DNA of 64,000 bases from Kiritimatiellia bacterium (GCA_017403825.1 JAFRDO010000002.1:34421-98420), one strand, 5' to 3'; shown: positions 1 through 8,016, numbered from the stretch's first letter. Notes: generated from the letters alone by a model not told the origin. Translations and numbers: made by a program.

Positions 1-1029
1 TCCGAGAGCACGGTTTACAGCAAGGCTGCGACCACGCGCATCGCCGAGCTTGACCTGGCGGCTGGAGGCGAACCGCGCATCCTCATGGATTCGCCCGGCG
101 GCAACAACACTGGCTTCGTCCAGCCCGCCATATCGCCGGACGGCACGACGCTTGTCTGGGGTCACCTTGCAAGTTTCTTCGACACTTGGCGCATCTATGG
201 CACGCGTGTCGGACGCTACGACAAGCGTGAATGGTGCCCAGTCTCGCCGCGCAAGCTTACGGCCATTGCGCCGCGCTGGCATCCTGACGGCAAGCTCATC
301 TGCTTCAGCGGCTTCCTTAAGGGCGATCCCGGCTGGGGCGTGTGGGTGGAGGACGTCACGACCGGAAAGGTGAAACGCCTTGCCGACGGCGAGAACCCGT
401 GCTTCTCGGCGGATGGCAAGTCCATCGTCTATGATCGCGACGGCACCGTGTACGTGCGCCCGTTCACGGCGGCGGACCTGCCGGACGTGACCATGCCTGA
501 GTCGCGCGACGACAACGACCCTGAGAGCGTCCTGTGGACCACGGATAACGTCACGAAGGAGAAGTCGTTCAAGGCGCGGTCCGGACGGCAGTTTGCGTTC
601 GGCGACGACACGACGTTCTTCGTGCGGGTCAAGGTGAAGCTGGACGGAACCGAGGGCCTTCGTCAGCTTTTGATCGGCGAATACGAGGAACACGAATATG
701 CGTTCCAGATTTTCGCGAACTACGCGGTGTGGTTCTCCACGCGCGACCTTAACGGCAGGTACCTTGACGTCAAGCAGGACTGCTACAAGGGTGGCCGCGA
801 ATATACGTTTACCGGCATCCGAACCCCGGAGAGGCTGATGCTTTCCGTCGACGGCTCCGTTCCGGCGATCAGCGTGCCGAGGGCAAAGGTCCTGTCGTTG
901 AAGAACCTGCGGCGGTTTATTGTCGGGCGCGGACTTAAGGCCGGAGAGAGCGTCATCAAGGTGGAGGTCGGAACTGGCTGGCCGAGCGATGTCCCGAGGT
1001 TCAAGAGGAGAGAGGACCTGTTCAAATGA
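1..1029 (+). CDS. Beta-propeller (PD40/TolB-like) protein with C-terminal LamG-like domain, 5' partial
   Basis: The reading frame is open from the first base, so the gene starts outside the window; 342 codons are visible. The N-terminal half has at least three WD40-like PD40 blade motifs (ISPDGTTLVWG, PRWHPDGKLICFSG, CFSADGKSIVYDRDG), as in TolB-type propellers. From about residue 180 the pattern becomes a jelly-roll resembling LamG/concanavalin-like carbohydrate-binding domains (FFVRVKVKLDG, YAFQIFANYAVWFSTRD). The role is inferred to be extracytoplasmic recognition of polysaccharide or protein. Its TGA overlaps the next ATG (ATGA), so it is translationally coupled to the following glycosidase-like gene. 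The exact family is uncertain because the N-terminus is missing. Confidence 0.75.
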   Translation, partial: SESTVYSKAATTRIAELDLAAGGEPRILMDSPGGNNTGFVQPAISPDGTTLVWGHLASFFDTWRIYGTRVGRYDKREWCPVSPRKLTAIAPRWHPDGKLICFSGFLKGDPGWGVWVEDVTTGKVKRLADGENPCFSADGKSIVYDRDGTVYVRPFTAADLPDVTMPESRDDNDPESVLWTTDNVTKEKSFKARSGRQFAFGDDTTFFVRVKVKLDGTEGLRQLLIGEYEEHEYAFQIFANYAVWFSTRDLNGRYLDVKQDCYKGGREYTFTGIRTPERLMLSVDGSVPAISVPRAKVLSLKNLRRFIVGRGLKAGESVIKVEVGTGWPSDVPRFKRREDLFK

Positions 1030-2198
1030 GAAAGACTGCGGTTTTTGCGGTTGCATTTGCGGTATGCGTCACGGCGAACGCCTTTGACGTGGTGGCTCTC
1101 GTCGATTCGCTTGATTTCGCGAAGCACTACGACATCGAGACGGTGACCGGCAGGGTGCAGGTCCTGGAACACGTTCTCCTCACTCACGCGAACGACATCT
1201 GGTGGCGTGACAAGGGCGGCGGCAAGATGCGCTATCCGAGCCGATGCGAGATGTGGCAGTTCTCGGAAGCGCCGTTCGACAAGAAGCGTTTGCCCAATGA
1301 GGACATCTACGGTTACCTGCGGCAGGAATCGCCGCGCGGCAACGAGTTCCCGACGGTGCGCGAAGAGTGCCGGAAGCGCGGGCTGGGCTTCGGCATTCAC
1401 ACCACCATCGAGGAGAACCACTGGTGCTCCACGCTCGCCTCCAACTGGACGCTGGCGCATCCCCAATACTGGTGCTGCACGCGCAACGGCGAGCCGTGGA
1501 TGGGCAGCTGCTCGATCATGTGGCCGGAAGTCATCGCGCACAAGCTGGAGATGGTGGACGAGCGGCTTGCCCTCAAGCCGGAGAAGATCATGCTCGATTT
1601 CTGGCGCAACGGCGCCTGGACGTTCGCCCGCGAATATTCGGCGCCCGCGCTTGCGGAATGGAAGCGGCTTTACGGCGACGAGCCGGTGCCGGAGGCGACC
1701 GACCCGCGCTGGCAGAAGATGGTCGGCGCACATTTCGACGACTATCTGCGCAAGTTCTCCGCCAAGTGCCGCGCGGCTGGCGTGGAGTTCATCGGCGGCT
1801 TCGTGGGCGTGGACGACAAGGACGACGCCGCGCTCCGCAACCGTTACAGCGGGTTCGCCTGGCGTCATCTGGCAAAGGAGGGCGTGTTCGACGCGGTCTA
1901 CGTCATGAGCGTCACCTACGACCCGAAGGATCCTTTTGGCTCCACCGAGCGCATCTACCGTAACGTGATGGCGAACTGCGGCAAGGCGAAGGTCTATTTC
2001 CCGGTAGCCTCGTACAACTTCGAGAAGTGTGGCATAAGCGAATACGCGAAGCTCGCCAAGGTATCCGAAGCCGAGGCGGCGAAGCGCCTCGTACGCATGG
2101 CCCGTGACGCCGGGGCGCGAGGCGTGGTGCTGGAATGCGTGGACTACGGCAACTACAGGCCGGCCGTATGCGATGCCATCGCCGAAGCGCTGAAGTGA
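1026..2198 (+). CDS. Secreted glycoside-hydrolase-like protein (family 10-like/GHL fold)
   Basis: This 390-residue protein has a clear Sec signal peptide (MRKTAVFAVAFAVCVTANA). The body looks like a TIM-barrel of the putative glycosyl hydrolase-like (GHL) families. It has a strand carrying LDFWRNG near residue 193, an HFDDYLRKFSAKCRAAG helix, and a late strand AVYVMSVTYDP. It overlaps the upstream gene by 4 nt and lies 44 nt before a NanA-type aldolase, which suggests a role in host or plant glycan breakdown in the same operon. Substrate and catalytic acids cannot be assigned from the sequence alone. Confidence 0.6.
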   Translation: MRKTAVFAVAFAVCVTANAFDVVALVDSLDFAKHYDIETVTGRVQVLEHVLLTHANDIWWRDKGGGKMRYPSRCEMWQFSEAPFDKKRLPNEDIYGYLRQESPRGNEFPTVREECRKRGLGFGIHTTIEENHWCSTLASNWTLAHPQYWCCTRNGEPWMGSCSIMWPEVIAHKLEMVDERLALKPEKIMLDFWRNGAWTFAREYSAPALAEWKRLYGDEPVPEATDPRWQKMVGAHFDDYLRKFSAKCRAAGVEFIGGFVGVDDKDDAALRNRYSGFAWRHLAKEGVFDAVYVMSVTYDPKDPFGSTERIYRNVMANCGKAKVYFPVASYNFEKCGISEYAKLAKVSEAEAAKRLVRMARDAGARGVVLECVDYGNYRPAVCDAIAEALK

Positions 2199-2242
2199 AT
2201 CTTAAAACAACGACAATCCCAACAAAAAAGGAAACGAACGGA

Positions 2243-3175
2243 ATGAACATTGGACTGATCGAGCCGAAGGGCGCATGTTTCAAGGGCATGGCGGGCGCGT
2301 ATTCCGCGCTCTACACGCCGTTCAAGAAAGACGGCTCCCTTAACGAGGAGATGATTGAGAAGGTCATCGAATACGGGTTATCCAGGGGCCTGAACGGCTT
2401 CTATCTCACCGGATCCACGGGTGAAGGCTTCCTGCTCTCCGGCGACGAGCGCAAGCGCGTCTATGCGCGCGCGGTTAAGGCGTCCGCAGGCCGTGCCAAG
2501 CTGATAGCGCACGTCGGCTGCATGTCTACCGATGATGCGGTGGATCTGGCGAAGTATGCGGCGAAGGTCGGCATCGACTGGGTCAGTTCCGTCGCGCCCG
2601 TCTATTTCGGGCAATGCTTCGCCGCCGCCTACGACCACTACAAGCGCATCTCGAACGCGACCGACCTGCCGTTCATGATATATTCCCTCGGCGCGGACAT
2701 CATTCCGGACCGCGACGCGAAGTTCTTCGACCTGAAGAACGTAAAGGGCATGAAGTACACGAACTACAAGTACTGGACCGTGCAGGGGCTTCGCAACCGC
2801 CTTTCCAAGGAGGCGATTTTCTTCGCCGGCGCCGACGAGCAGGTGCTTTCTGGGTTGGCCACCGGCATATTCTCGGGGTGCATCGGCTCTTCGCAGAATA
2901 TCATTCCGGCCCATTTCGCCAAGATATGCAAGCTGGCTGGCGAAAACAATTTCGTTGAGGCGGCGAAGTTCCAGGCCGAAGTCGTGCGCTTCGTCGAGCA
3001 GCTCATCGCCAAGCCCAACGGCTCCTGGCACAAGAGCATGATGAAGTACATCGGCCTTGACTGCGGCGAAGGCCGCGCCCCGAACGGACGCCACCTCTCC
3101 AAGGACGAGCTGAAGGACCTGTTCTCCCGCCTTGACGCGCTTGGCTTCGTCAGGCGCAACGACGCCCGCAGGTAA
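2243..3175 (+). CDS. nanA: N-acetylneuraminate lyase / dihydrodipicolinate synthase family aldolase
   Basis: This is a 310-residue class I aldolase of the DapA/NanA superfamily. It carries the pyruvate-binding GSTGE motif at residues 57-61, the catalytic tyrosine in PFMIYS (Y147), and the Schiff-base lysine in NVKGMKYTN (about K171). The N-terminal SALYTPF and length favour N-acetylneuraminate lyase, which cleaves sialic acid to N-acetylmannosamine and pyruvate in the cytoplasm. The ATG at 2243 was chosen because it follows a purine-rich ribosome site; a longer in-frame start at 2135 would overlap the previous gene. A sialate O-acetylesterase at 50 kb supports sialic acid use. The exact substrate within the superfamily is inferred. 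Confidence 0.85.
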   Translation: MNIGLIEPKGACFKGMAGAYSALYTPFKKDGSLNEEMIEKVIEYGLSRGLNGFYLTGSTGEGFLLSGDERKRVYARAVKASAGRAKLIAHVGCMSTDDAVDLAKYAAKVGIDWVSSVAPVYFGQCFAAAYDHYKRISNATDLPFMIYSLGADIIPDRDAKFFDLKNVKGMKYTNYKYWTVQGLRNRLSKEAIFFAGADEQVLSGLATGIFSGCIGSSQNIIPAHFAKICKLAGENNFVEAAKFQAEVVRFVEQLIAKPNGSWHKSMMKYIGLDCGEGRAPNGRHLSKDELKDLFSRLDALGFVRRNDARR

Positions 3176-3180
3176 GCGCC

Positions 3181-4548
3181 ATGAAGGACGGAACGTTCAG
3201 GGCCGGGTTCGCTCGGGTGGACATCACGCCGCCGCTCGGTACCCCTATCGTCGGGTACTTCGAGGAGCGCCGCGCGAAGGGGGTGCTGGACTGCCTTGAA
3301 GCCAATGCGCTTGCCGTTTCTGACGGAGAGCGCACCGCGGTCCTGCTGTCCGCCGACCTTCTTGGCATCGAGGGCGTAGCGTTCAACGCCGCGCTTAGGC
3401 GCCGCATCTCCGTCGCCGCAGGCGTTCCGACGGAGGCGGTCTACGTGCATTCTACGCATACTCACACCGGTCCTGGCGCCGGCAAGGCCGATGCCGGTCG
3501 CACCGACCTCTTCGACGGCACTGACTTCTACAACGAGTTCCTCGCGTCACGCCTTGCCGATGTCGCCGCGTTTGCCGTAGCCGATCTCTCGCCAGCACAG
3601 CTGGCGGTCGGGTGCGCCGAGGCGAAGCGCATCTCGTTCCTCAGGCGCTACCGCATGAAGGACGGCTCCATACGCACCAACCCGGGCATATGCAACCCCG
3701 ACATCGCGGAACCGATCGGTTGCCTTGATGAAACGGTCCGTGTTCTGCGAGTCAAGCGCGGAGACAAGGGTGATATTGCCGTCGTCAATTTTGCGACGCA
3801 TCCCGACGTAGTGGGCGGAGATATGATATCCGGCGACTGGCCGGCGTTCGCGCGTCGCACGTTCGAACGCGCCGAGCCAGGTACGAAATGCATCTTCTTC
3901 AACGGGGCGCAGGGTGACGTGAACCACGTCTGCATCGACCCCCGGCCTGGCGAGCGCGAGGGCCTTCACCCGGACTTTGACGACGTGGACCGCGGCTACG
4001 AACACGCGCAGCACATGGGGCGTGTGGTCGCCGCCGCCGCGCTTTCGGTCTGGGGCAAGTGTGTCAAGGTCGCCGCAGGGCCGGTCCGCTTCGCCGTCCG
4101 AACGGTGTCCGTGCCGTCGCAGATGCCGAAGCCGGAAGAGCTTCCGAAGGCGCGCGAGTACGACAGCCTCCATCGCGCCGGACGCGACGCCGAGATACCG
4201 TTCACCGGCATGGCGCTCACCACGGTCGTGGCGGAGGCGGGACGCATGGTTCTGCTTGCCGACGGCCCCGCGTCGTTCGATCTGCCGCTCTCTGCCGTGT
4301 CCATTGGCGATTCCGTGGTCTTCGCAGGAATTCCCGGCGAGCCGTTCTCCGATATCGGCCGTGCCATAAGGGAGCGTTCGCCGTTCGCAATGACGGTTTG
4401 CACTTGCCTTACAAACGGCTCTTGCGGATACTTCCCCGTCGAGTCTGCCTATGCCGAGGGCGGCTACGAAGCGCGTTCGTCGGTCTTCGCATCGTCCGTC
4501 GCCGCCGACATCGTTGCGGGCCATGACGCGCTTTTGCGTCAGCTCTGA
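3181..4548 (+). CDS. Neutral/alkaline ceramidase-like (PF04734-type) hydrolase
   Basis: The 455-residue protein begins with the typical N-terminal AGFARVDITPPLG and has the histidine cluster YVHSTHTHTGPG (about residue 91). Later it has NGAQGDVNH and an aspartate/histidine-rich stretch, all found in neutral/alkaline non-lysosomal ceramidase N-terminal domains. The family includes Zn-dependent amidases, and many bacterial members hydrolyse unknown amides. There is no signal peptide, so it may act in the cytoplasm on a product of the preceding enzymes. It starts 5 nt after the NanA-type gene and is probably the last gene of that operon. Ceramide itself as substrate is doubtful. Confidence 0.75.
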   Translation: MKDGTFRAGFARVDITPPLGTPIVGYFEERRAKGVLDCLEANALAVSDGERTAVLLSADLLGIEGVAFNAALRRRISVAAGVPTEAVYVHSTHTHTGPGAGKADAGRTDLFDGTDFYNEFLASRLADVAAFAVADLSPAQLAVGCAEAKRISFLRRYRMKDGSIRTNPGICNPDIAEPIGCLDETVRVLRVKRGDKGDIAVVNFATHPDVVGGDMISGDWPAFARRTFERAEPGTKCIFFNGAQGDVNHVCIDPRPGEREGLHPDFDDVDRGYEHAQHMGRVVAAAALSVWGKCVKVAAGPVRFAVRTVSVPSQMPKPEELPKAREYDSLHRAGRDAEIPFTGMALTTVVAEAGRMVLLADGPASFDLPLSAVSIGDSVVFAGIPGEPFSDIGRAIRERSPFAMTVCTCLTNGSCGYFPVESAYAEGGYEARSSVFASSVAADIVAGHDALLRQL

Positions 4549-4593
4549 CAGCCGCCTTTGCCTCAGCTTGATTGTGTTGCTTCGCCCGGGCAC

Positions 4594-4623
4594 TTGACGG
4601 ACGGGGGAAGCGTATGATATACT
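4594..4623 (+). promoter_or_regulatory. Promoter of tRNA-Tyr
   Basis: A -35 box TTGACG (4594-4599) and a -10 box TATACT (4618-4623) are separated by 18 nt. The -10 is preceded by TGA (extended -10). The predicted start near 4630 lies about 15 nt before the mature tRNA. Confidence 0.7.
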
Positions 4624-4644
4624 TACACTTACTTCAACCTCATC

Positions 4645-4730
4645 GGTGGGATACTCAAGCGGTCAACGAGGGCAGACTGTAAATCTGCTGGCTTACGCCT
4701 TCCAAGGTTCGAATCCTTGCCCCACCACCA
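4645..4730 (+). tRNA. tRNA-Tyr(GTA)
   Basis: A type II tRNA with a long variable arm and encoded CCA. The acceptor GGTGGG pairs with CCCACC. The anticodon arm GCAGA-ctGTAaa-TCTGC gives anticodon GTA, and the T arm is CAAGG-TTCGAAT-CCTTG. The seventh acceptor pair is an A-C mismatch. The sequence closely follows the bacterial tRNA-Tyr pattern. Confidence 0.96.
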
Positions 4731-4920
4731 TTCAAAAGCCCCGTAAATATGCGCCCCATCGGGTGAACTTGCCCTCAAGACAAGTCATTCTATCGGTGGG
4801 AATTCCTGTTTTAAGGGACAGACATGCCAAAGAAGCAGAAGCTGCCGGAGAAGTGCGAGGCGGGAGGGATTTGCAAGTGGCCGTCTGCTGGAACAGTTGC
4901 GGGGGGATTGGCGGAAATGC

Positions 4921-4954
4921 GCGTTTCACAATGGTTTCGCGGGGTCCGTCCCCA
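4921..4954 (+). repeat. REP-like palindromic element, distant copy
   Basis: This 34-nt stretch matches the reverse complement of 36310-36343 at 31 of 34 positions by eye. Its core GCGGGGTCCGTCCCC is an imperfect palindrome of the GGGG-N4-CCCC type also present at 37361-37380. It is likely a REP element mobilised by the RAYT-family transposase at 36514-37329. Confidence 0.75.
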
Positions 4955-4964
4955 CAGTTTTGTC

Positions 4965-4979
4965 TATCATATTGCTGAT
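4965..4979 (-). promoter_or_regulatory. Third copy of the ADP-ribose-cluster operator-like motif, inverted
   Basis: Read on the minus strand, this is ATCAGCAATATGATA, identical over 15 nt to the sequence inside the promoter at 6042-6056. Sequence on both sides also matches partly. ATCA-N6-TGAT is an imperfect palindrome, as expected for a dimeric repressor site. Confidence 0.45.
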
Positions 4980-5021
4980 TCGACCACGGGGGCAAATGAA
5001 TTTTTTTTTGCAGCGGCATTC

Positions 5022-5050
5022 TTGCGGTCAGACAGACAATATGATACAAT
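5022..5050 (+). promoter_or_regulatory. Promoter/operator of the Nudix regulator gene
   Basis: A -35 box TTGCGG (5022-5027), a 17-nt spacer and a -10 box TACAAT (5045-5050). Over 30 nt (5021-5050) it matches the promoter at 6031-6060 at 25 positions, including the spacer sequence, which is not expected for two unrelated promoters. A shared repressor site, perhaps for the NrtR-like product, is inferred. Confidence 0.65.
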
Positions 5051-5101
5051 TTTACAAACAGCCGAAAAGGCCGGAGAACACGCAGGGAGGGGCTGACGGA
5101 A

Positions 5102-5986
5102 ATGGGAGAGCAGACGAAAGACGACGCGGCGAAAGTCGCTGAATACAGGAAGCGTGAGCTCGGTAAGTACGAAAAGCCGAGCGTTACGGCGGACATCGTA
5201 GCCGTGCGTCCGGCCTACGACAAACCTAAGGCCGGCGAGTGGCGCAGCGACCCCGAGTTCTCGCTGGACATCCTACTCATCAAGCGCGGCGTGTGGCCGC
5301 ACGAGGGCTGCTGGGCCTTGCCCGGCGGGTTTCTCCGCCCGAACGAGACGATTGAGGAATGCGCGAGACGCGAGCTTCACGAGGAGACCGGTGTTGAGGC
5401 GAAGAACGTCATCCCGACTGGCGTCTTCTCTAAACCCGACCGCGACATGAGGGCGTGGATCATCTCCAATGCTTTCGTCTGCCTTCTCGGAATCGGCGAC
5501 GGGGCGGAGGCCAGGGGCGGCGATGACGCGCGCGAGGCAAAGTGGCTGCGTATCAAGATGCCGACGATGGGTAACGGCGAGTTCAACCTCCCATTCTACG
5601 ACGGCGGGGAGCGGCTCTTTTCGGTTAAAGGAAAGTACAAGGATGGACTGTTCGGCGGTACGGTAACGAAGATCGAGAAAAATCCGCTCGCGTTTGACCA
5701 CGCCGAAATCATAGCGCAGTCGTTCCTTCGGATGCTCGCGTACGACAAGAAGGAGCTTGTATTTCTCTTCTTGCCGGAGAAGTTCACGCTCTCAAACTAT
5801 ATCGGCGTCTATCAGTACTTAACGCGCTATTCGCTTGCGCGAGACCCGATCGACCGGGGCAACATCCCGAATTTCCGTCGCCAACTGACCGCGACGAGCA
5901 ATCCGCTCCTGGAGGTGTGCGAGGGCGAGTGGGCGGACCTCGGCGGCCGCGCCCACGCCCCCGCCAAGCTCTACCGCCGACGGTAG
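5102..5986 (+). CDS. NrtR-like Nudix transcriptional regulator / ADP-ribose-sensing protein
   Basis: This 294-residue protein has an N-terminal Nudix domain with a complete Nudix box (G-x5-E-x7-REL-xEE-x-GV, near residues 79-101, within GGFLRPNETIEECARRELHE). A C-terminal winged-helix domain typical of NrtR follows (LPEKFTLSNYIGVYQYLT, then IPNFRRQL, ending AKLYRRR). NrtR proteins repress NAD-metabolism genes and release DNA on binding ADP-ribose. In many of them the Nudix box is degenerate, but here it looks intact, so catalysis as well as sensing is possible. It is followed by two ADP-ribose hydrolases. Its own promoter shares an operator-like sequence with the next gene, consistent with autoregulation. 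The start at 5102 follows a GGGAGGGG-rich ribosome site. Confidence 0.85.
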   Translation: MGEQTKDDAAKVAEYRKRELGKYEKPSVTADIVAVRPAYDKPKAGEWRSDPEFSLDILLIKRGVWPHEGCWALPGGFLRPNETIEECARRELHEETGVEAKNVIPTGVFSKPDRDMRAWIISNAFVCLLGIGDGAEARGGDDAREAKWLRIKMPTMGNGEFNLPFYDGGERLFSVKGKYKDGLFGGTVTKIEKNPLAFDHAEIIAQSFLRMLAYDKKELVFLFLPEKFTLSNYIGVYQYLTRYSLARDPIDRGNIPNFRRQLTATSNPLLEVCEGEWADLGGRAHAPAKLYRRR

Positions 5987-6031
5987 GGTGTGGGCTCGAT
6001 TCTAGCCGAGCGAAAAAATGACCAGACCCCC

Positions 6032-6060
6032 TTGCGGTCAGATCAGCAATATGATATAAT
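6032..6060 (+). promoter_or_regulatory. Promoter/operator of the PARG-type gene
   Basis: A -35 box TTGCGG (6032-6037), a 17-nt spacer and a -10 box TATAAT (6055-6060) with a TGA extension. The spacer contains ATCAGCAATATGATA (6042-6056), repeated inverted at 4965-4979. The element is a near copy of 5021-5050, exactly 1010 nt upstream. Confidence 0.7.
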
Positions 6061-6115
6061 GTTGTCAGTTGGTTAAAATGACCATAAGAAAATTCGCAAT
6101 GGGAAAGGGACGAAA

Positions 6116-7024
6116 ATGCACCACCATCACCATCGATACGATCCGGCGGTTGCCGAGAGGAAGCAGAAGAACCGCGACATCTTCGCCGAGACGATGCAGA
6201 TTTGCCGGAATGGCTTGTACACCGCTCCATCGGGTGCGGAGGTCAAGCTTCCCGGAATAGGCGACGTGCTGAAGGCTAGCGTGTTCTACCAGAATCCGCC
6301 AAGGGTGGACAATGTGCCGACGGTCGGGACGGCCATTTGTGATGCGGTGAACGAGGACTGCATCGAGACCGCCCGCAAGCTCGTCAAGGAAGGATACAGG
6401 CCGATCATGCTGAACATGGCGAACCGCCGTACGCCTGGGGGTGGTGTCATTAACGGGGCGCGGGCGCAGGAGGAGTCGCTTTTCCGCCAGAGCGACCTCT
6501 GCGTTTCGCTCTACCAGTTCGACGAATACCACGCCAGCCTACTTGGTTTGCCGCTCGGCAACGGACGCTATCCGATGGATCGGAACACGGGCGGCATCTA
6601 TTCTGGACGGGTTACGTTCTTCCGCACAAGCTCGCGGAACGGCGATGCACTCGTCGAGACGCCGCTCGAGTGCGCGGTCGTGTCAGTTGCCGCGATCAAT
6701 CGTCCCGACCTCACCAGCGACGGGCGGCTTGTCGATTGGGCGGTTAGGGCCACGAAGTCCAAGATACGTTCCATGCTCCGCATCGGACTTCTGCATGGAC
6801 ATGACGCCATCGTACTCGGCGCATGGGGGTGTGGCGCATTTTGTAATCCGCCGGGACATATGGCGCAACTCTTCCACGAGGTGTTGCGCGAGGCGGAGTT
6901 CGCGGACAAGTACCGCGTCGTGCGCTTTGCGGTCATCGAAGACCACAACTCGCGGCATTCTAACTTTGCCCCGTTCGACAGGGAGTTCAACGGCAGGGCG
7001 CAGACTCCGGTCACGCCGAAATGA
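6116..7024 (+). CDS. Macrodomain-type poly(ADP-ribose) glycohydrolase (microbial PARG, TIGR02452/DUF2263-like)
   Basis: This 302-residue protein has the microbial PARG signature: GGGVINGARAQEESLFR (about residues 107-123) with the GGG loop and paired glutamates QEE. It also has the conserved regions IMLNMANRRTPGGG and VLGAWGCGAFCNPP. Such enzymes remove ADP-ribose chains or act on ADP-ribose derivatives in the cytoplasm. The protein starts MHHHHHRY, a natural run of five histidines; the start is supported by GGGAAAGGGA just upstream. It sits between an ADP-ribose-responsive type regulator and an ADP-ribosylglycohydrolase, so the three probably form one regulon. Confidence 0.88.
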   Translation: MHHHHHRYDPAVAERKQKNRDIFAETMQICRNGLYTAPSGAEVKLPGIGDVLKASVFYQNPPRVDNVPTVGTAICDAVNEDCIETARKLVKEGYRPIMLNMANRRTPGGGVINGARAQEESLFRQSDLCVSLYQFDEYHASLLGLPLGNGRYPMDRNTGGIYSGRVTFFRTSSRNGDALVETPLECAVVSVAAINRPDLTSDGRLVDWAVRATKSKIRSMLRIGLLHGHDAIVLGAWGCGAFCNPPGHMAQLFHEVLREAEFADKYRVVRFAVIEDHNSRHSNFAPFDREFNGRAQTPVTPK

Positions 7025-7051
7025 AACAAAAACAAGAAAGGGATACTGACA

Positions 7052-7885
7052 ATGGACAGAAACAAGGCAAAAGGAATGCTCTGGGGGCTCATCGTTGGCG
7101 ATGCTTTCGGAAGCCCCATACAGTTTACCGGCAAGGACAGCCATCCGTGGATTACGGAAATGGTGAAGTGCCCGGTGTTCAACCTGCCGCCCGGATACTG
7201 GACGGACGACGGTTCTATGGCGATGTGCATCATGGATTCATACGTCCGTAAAGGCGGCTATAACCTTAAAGACATTGGAGAGACGTTCGTTAGGTGGCTT
7301 ATGGAAGGGCATCTGTCGTCCATTGACGGCAGGGCTTTTGATGTTGGTTGCGCGACGCAGACGTCGGTCTGTGCGATTGCTCGCGGATCGCTGGTTAACG
7401 GTAGAGAGGACTCGCAGGGCAACGGCTCGATCATGCGATTCGCGCCGTCGTACCTACTTGCGCAGAAGGAGCGAGACCCAGCGAAGGTCATGCACGAGAT
7501 CAGCGACCTCACGCATGCGTCGTCCGTCGTCAGGAACGTCTGCGACTCCTTTGCGTCAGTCCTCGACGAGCACATGTCGGGACGCCGCACGAACTCCGGC
7601 CCGGGCAAGGAGCTGAAGCGCGCTTTGGTGAACAACTCCGGCTGGGCGGTCTCGACGCTGCAGGCCGCGCTCTGGGCGTTCAACACGACCGAGAGCTTCG
7701 AGGAAGGGCTGGTCGCGGCCGTGAATCTAGGCGGCGACTCTGACTCCATCGGCGCGGTCTTTGGACAGATCGCCGGCGCGTACTATGGCTTCGACGCCAT
7801 CCCGGAGCGCTGGGTCAAGGCGGTCAAGACTTGGAAGAAGGTCGGCATACTCGTTGACGGATTCCTTGACGCCCTGGAATGCTGA
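7052..7885 (+). CDS. ADP-ribosylglycohydrolase (DraG/ARH family)
   Basis: A 277-residue protein of the DraG/ADP-ribosylglycohydrolase family. It opens with the typical AKGMLWGLIVGDAFGSP. It has the Mg-binding TDDGSMAM motif near residues 50-57 and the C-terminal NLGGDSDSIGAVFGQIAGA with the second pair of metal-binding aspartates. It would remove mono-ADP-ribose from proteins or small molecules. It lies 27 nt downstream of the PARG-type gene and is probably co-transcribed with it. A cognate ADP-ribosyltransferase is not seen in the window. Confidence 0.9.
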   Translation: MDRNKAKGMLWGLIVGDAFGSPIQFTGKDSHPWITEMVKCPVFNLPPGYWTDDGSMAMCIMDSYVRKGGYNLKDIGETFVRWLMEGHLSSIDGRAFDVGCATQTSVCAIARGSLVNGREDSQGNGSIMRFAPSYLLAQKERDPAKVMHEISDLTHASSVVRNVCDSFASVLDEHMSGRRTNSGPGKELKRALVNNSGWAVSTLQAALWAFNTTESFEEGLVAAVNLGGDSDSIGAVFGQIAGAYYGFDAIPERWVKAVKTWKKVGILVDGFLDALEC

Positions 7886-8016
7886 TGGTGGAAGGGGAAA
7901 AATTTCACCAGCCCCCTGAAGTGACTTTTGACGAGGCGGCAAAATATCTTAGGGAATGCGGAATCGCAGATGACATCAACTGGGCTGGCTGGCCGGGTGA
8001 GATTTTTCTTTTGTAA
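7885..8016 (+). CDS. Possible small protein coupled to the ADP-ribosylglycohydrolase
   Basis: A 43-codon frame starts at an ATG that overlaps the preceding stop (TGATG) and ends at TAA. It encodes MVEGEKFHQPPEVTFDEAA followed by KYLRECGIADDIN, a plausible soluble helical protein. The overlap suggests translational coupling, but no family is recognised and no strong ribosome site is seen. It may equally be a non-coding extension or a gene remnant. Confidence 0.35.
   Translation: MVEGEKFHQPPEVTFDEAAKYLRECGIADDINWAGWPGEIFLL

Larger units (their letters stand above)
4731..5021. other. Intergenic region with REP-like element and operator-like inverted motif; no convincing gene
   Basis: Several short frames cross this gap, but none has protein-like composition or conserved domains. 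It contains a REP-like element (4921-4954) related to those around the RAYT transposase at 36.5 kb. It also holds a minus-strand copy of the operator-like sequence found at the two downstream promoters (4965-4979). A 90-codon frame from 4824 runs through both elements and is judged spurious. Confidence 0.6.

Noticed and set aside
783..1868. Long minus-strand frame of 361 codons
   Set aside because: It is antisense to the glycosidase-like gene, which has a signal peptide, coupled start and protein-like motifs. High G/C at third positions often creates such shadow frames.
4824..5096. 90-codon plus-strand frame before the Nudix gene
   Set aside because: It runs through the REP-like element and the Nudix promoter, has no ribosome site and no domain-like sequence.
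5102..5986. Plain ADP-ribose pyrophosphatase without regulatory role
   Set aside because: The C-terminal third matches the NrtR winged-helix pattern, which simple Nudix hydrolases lack.
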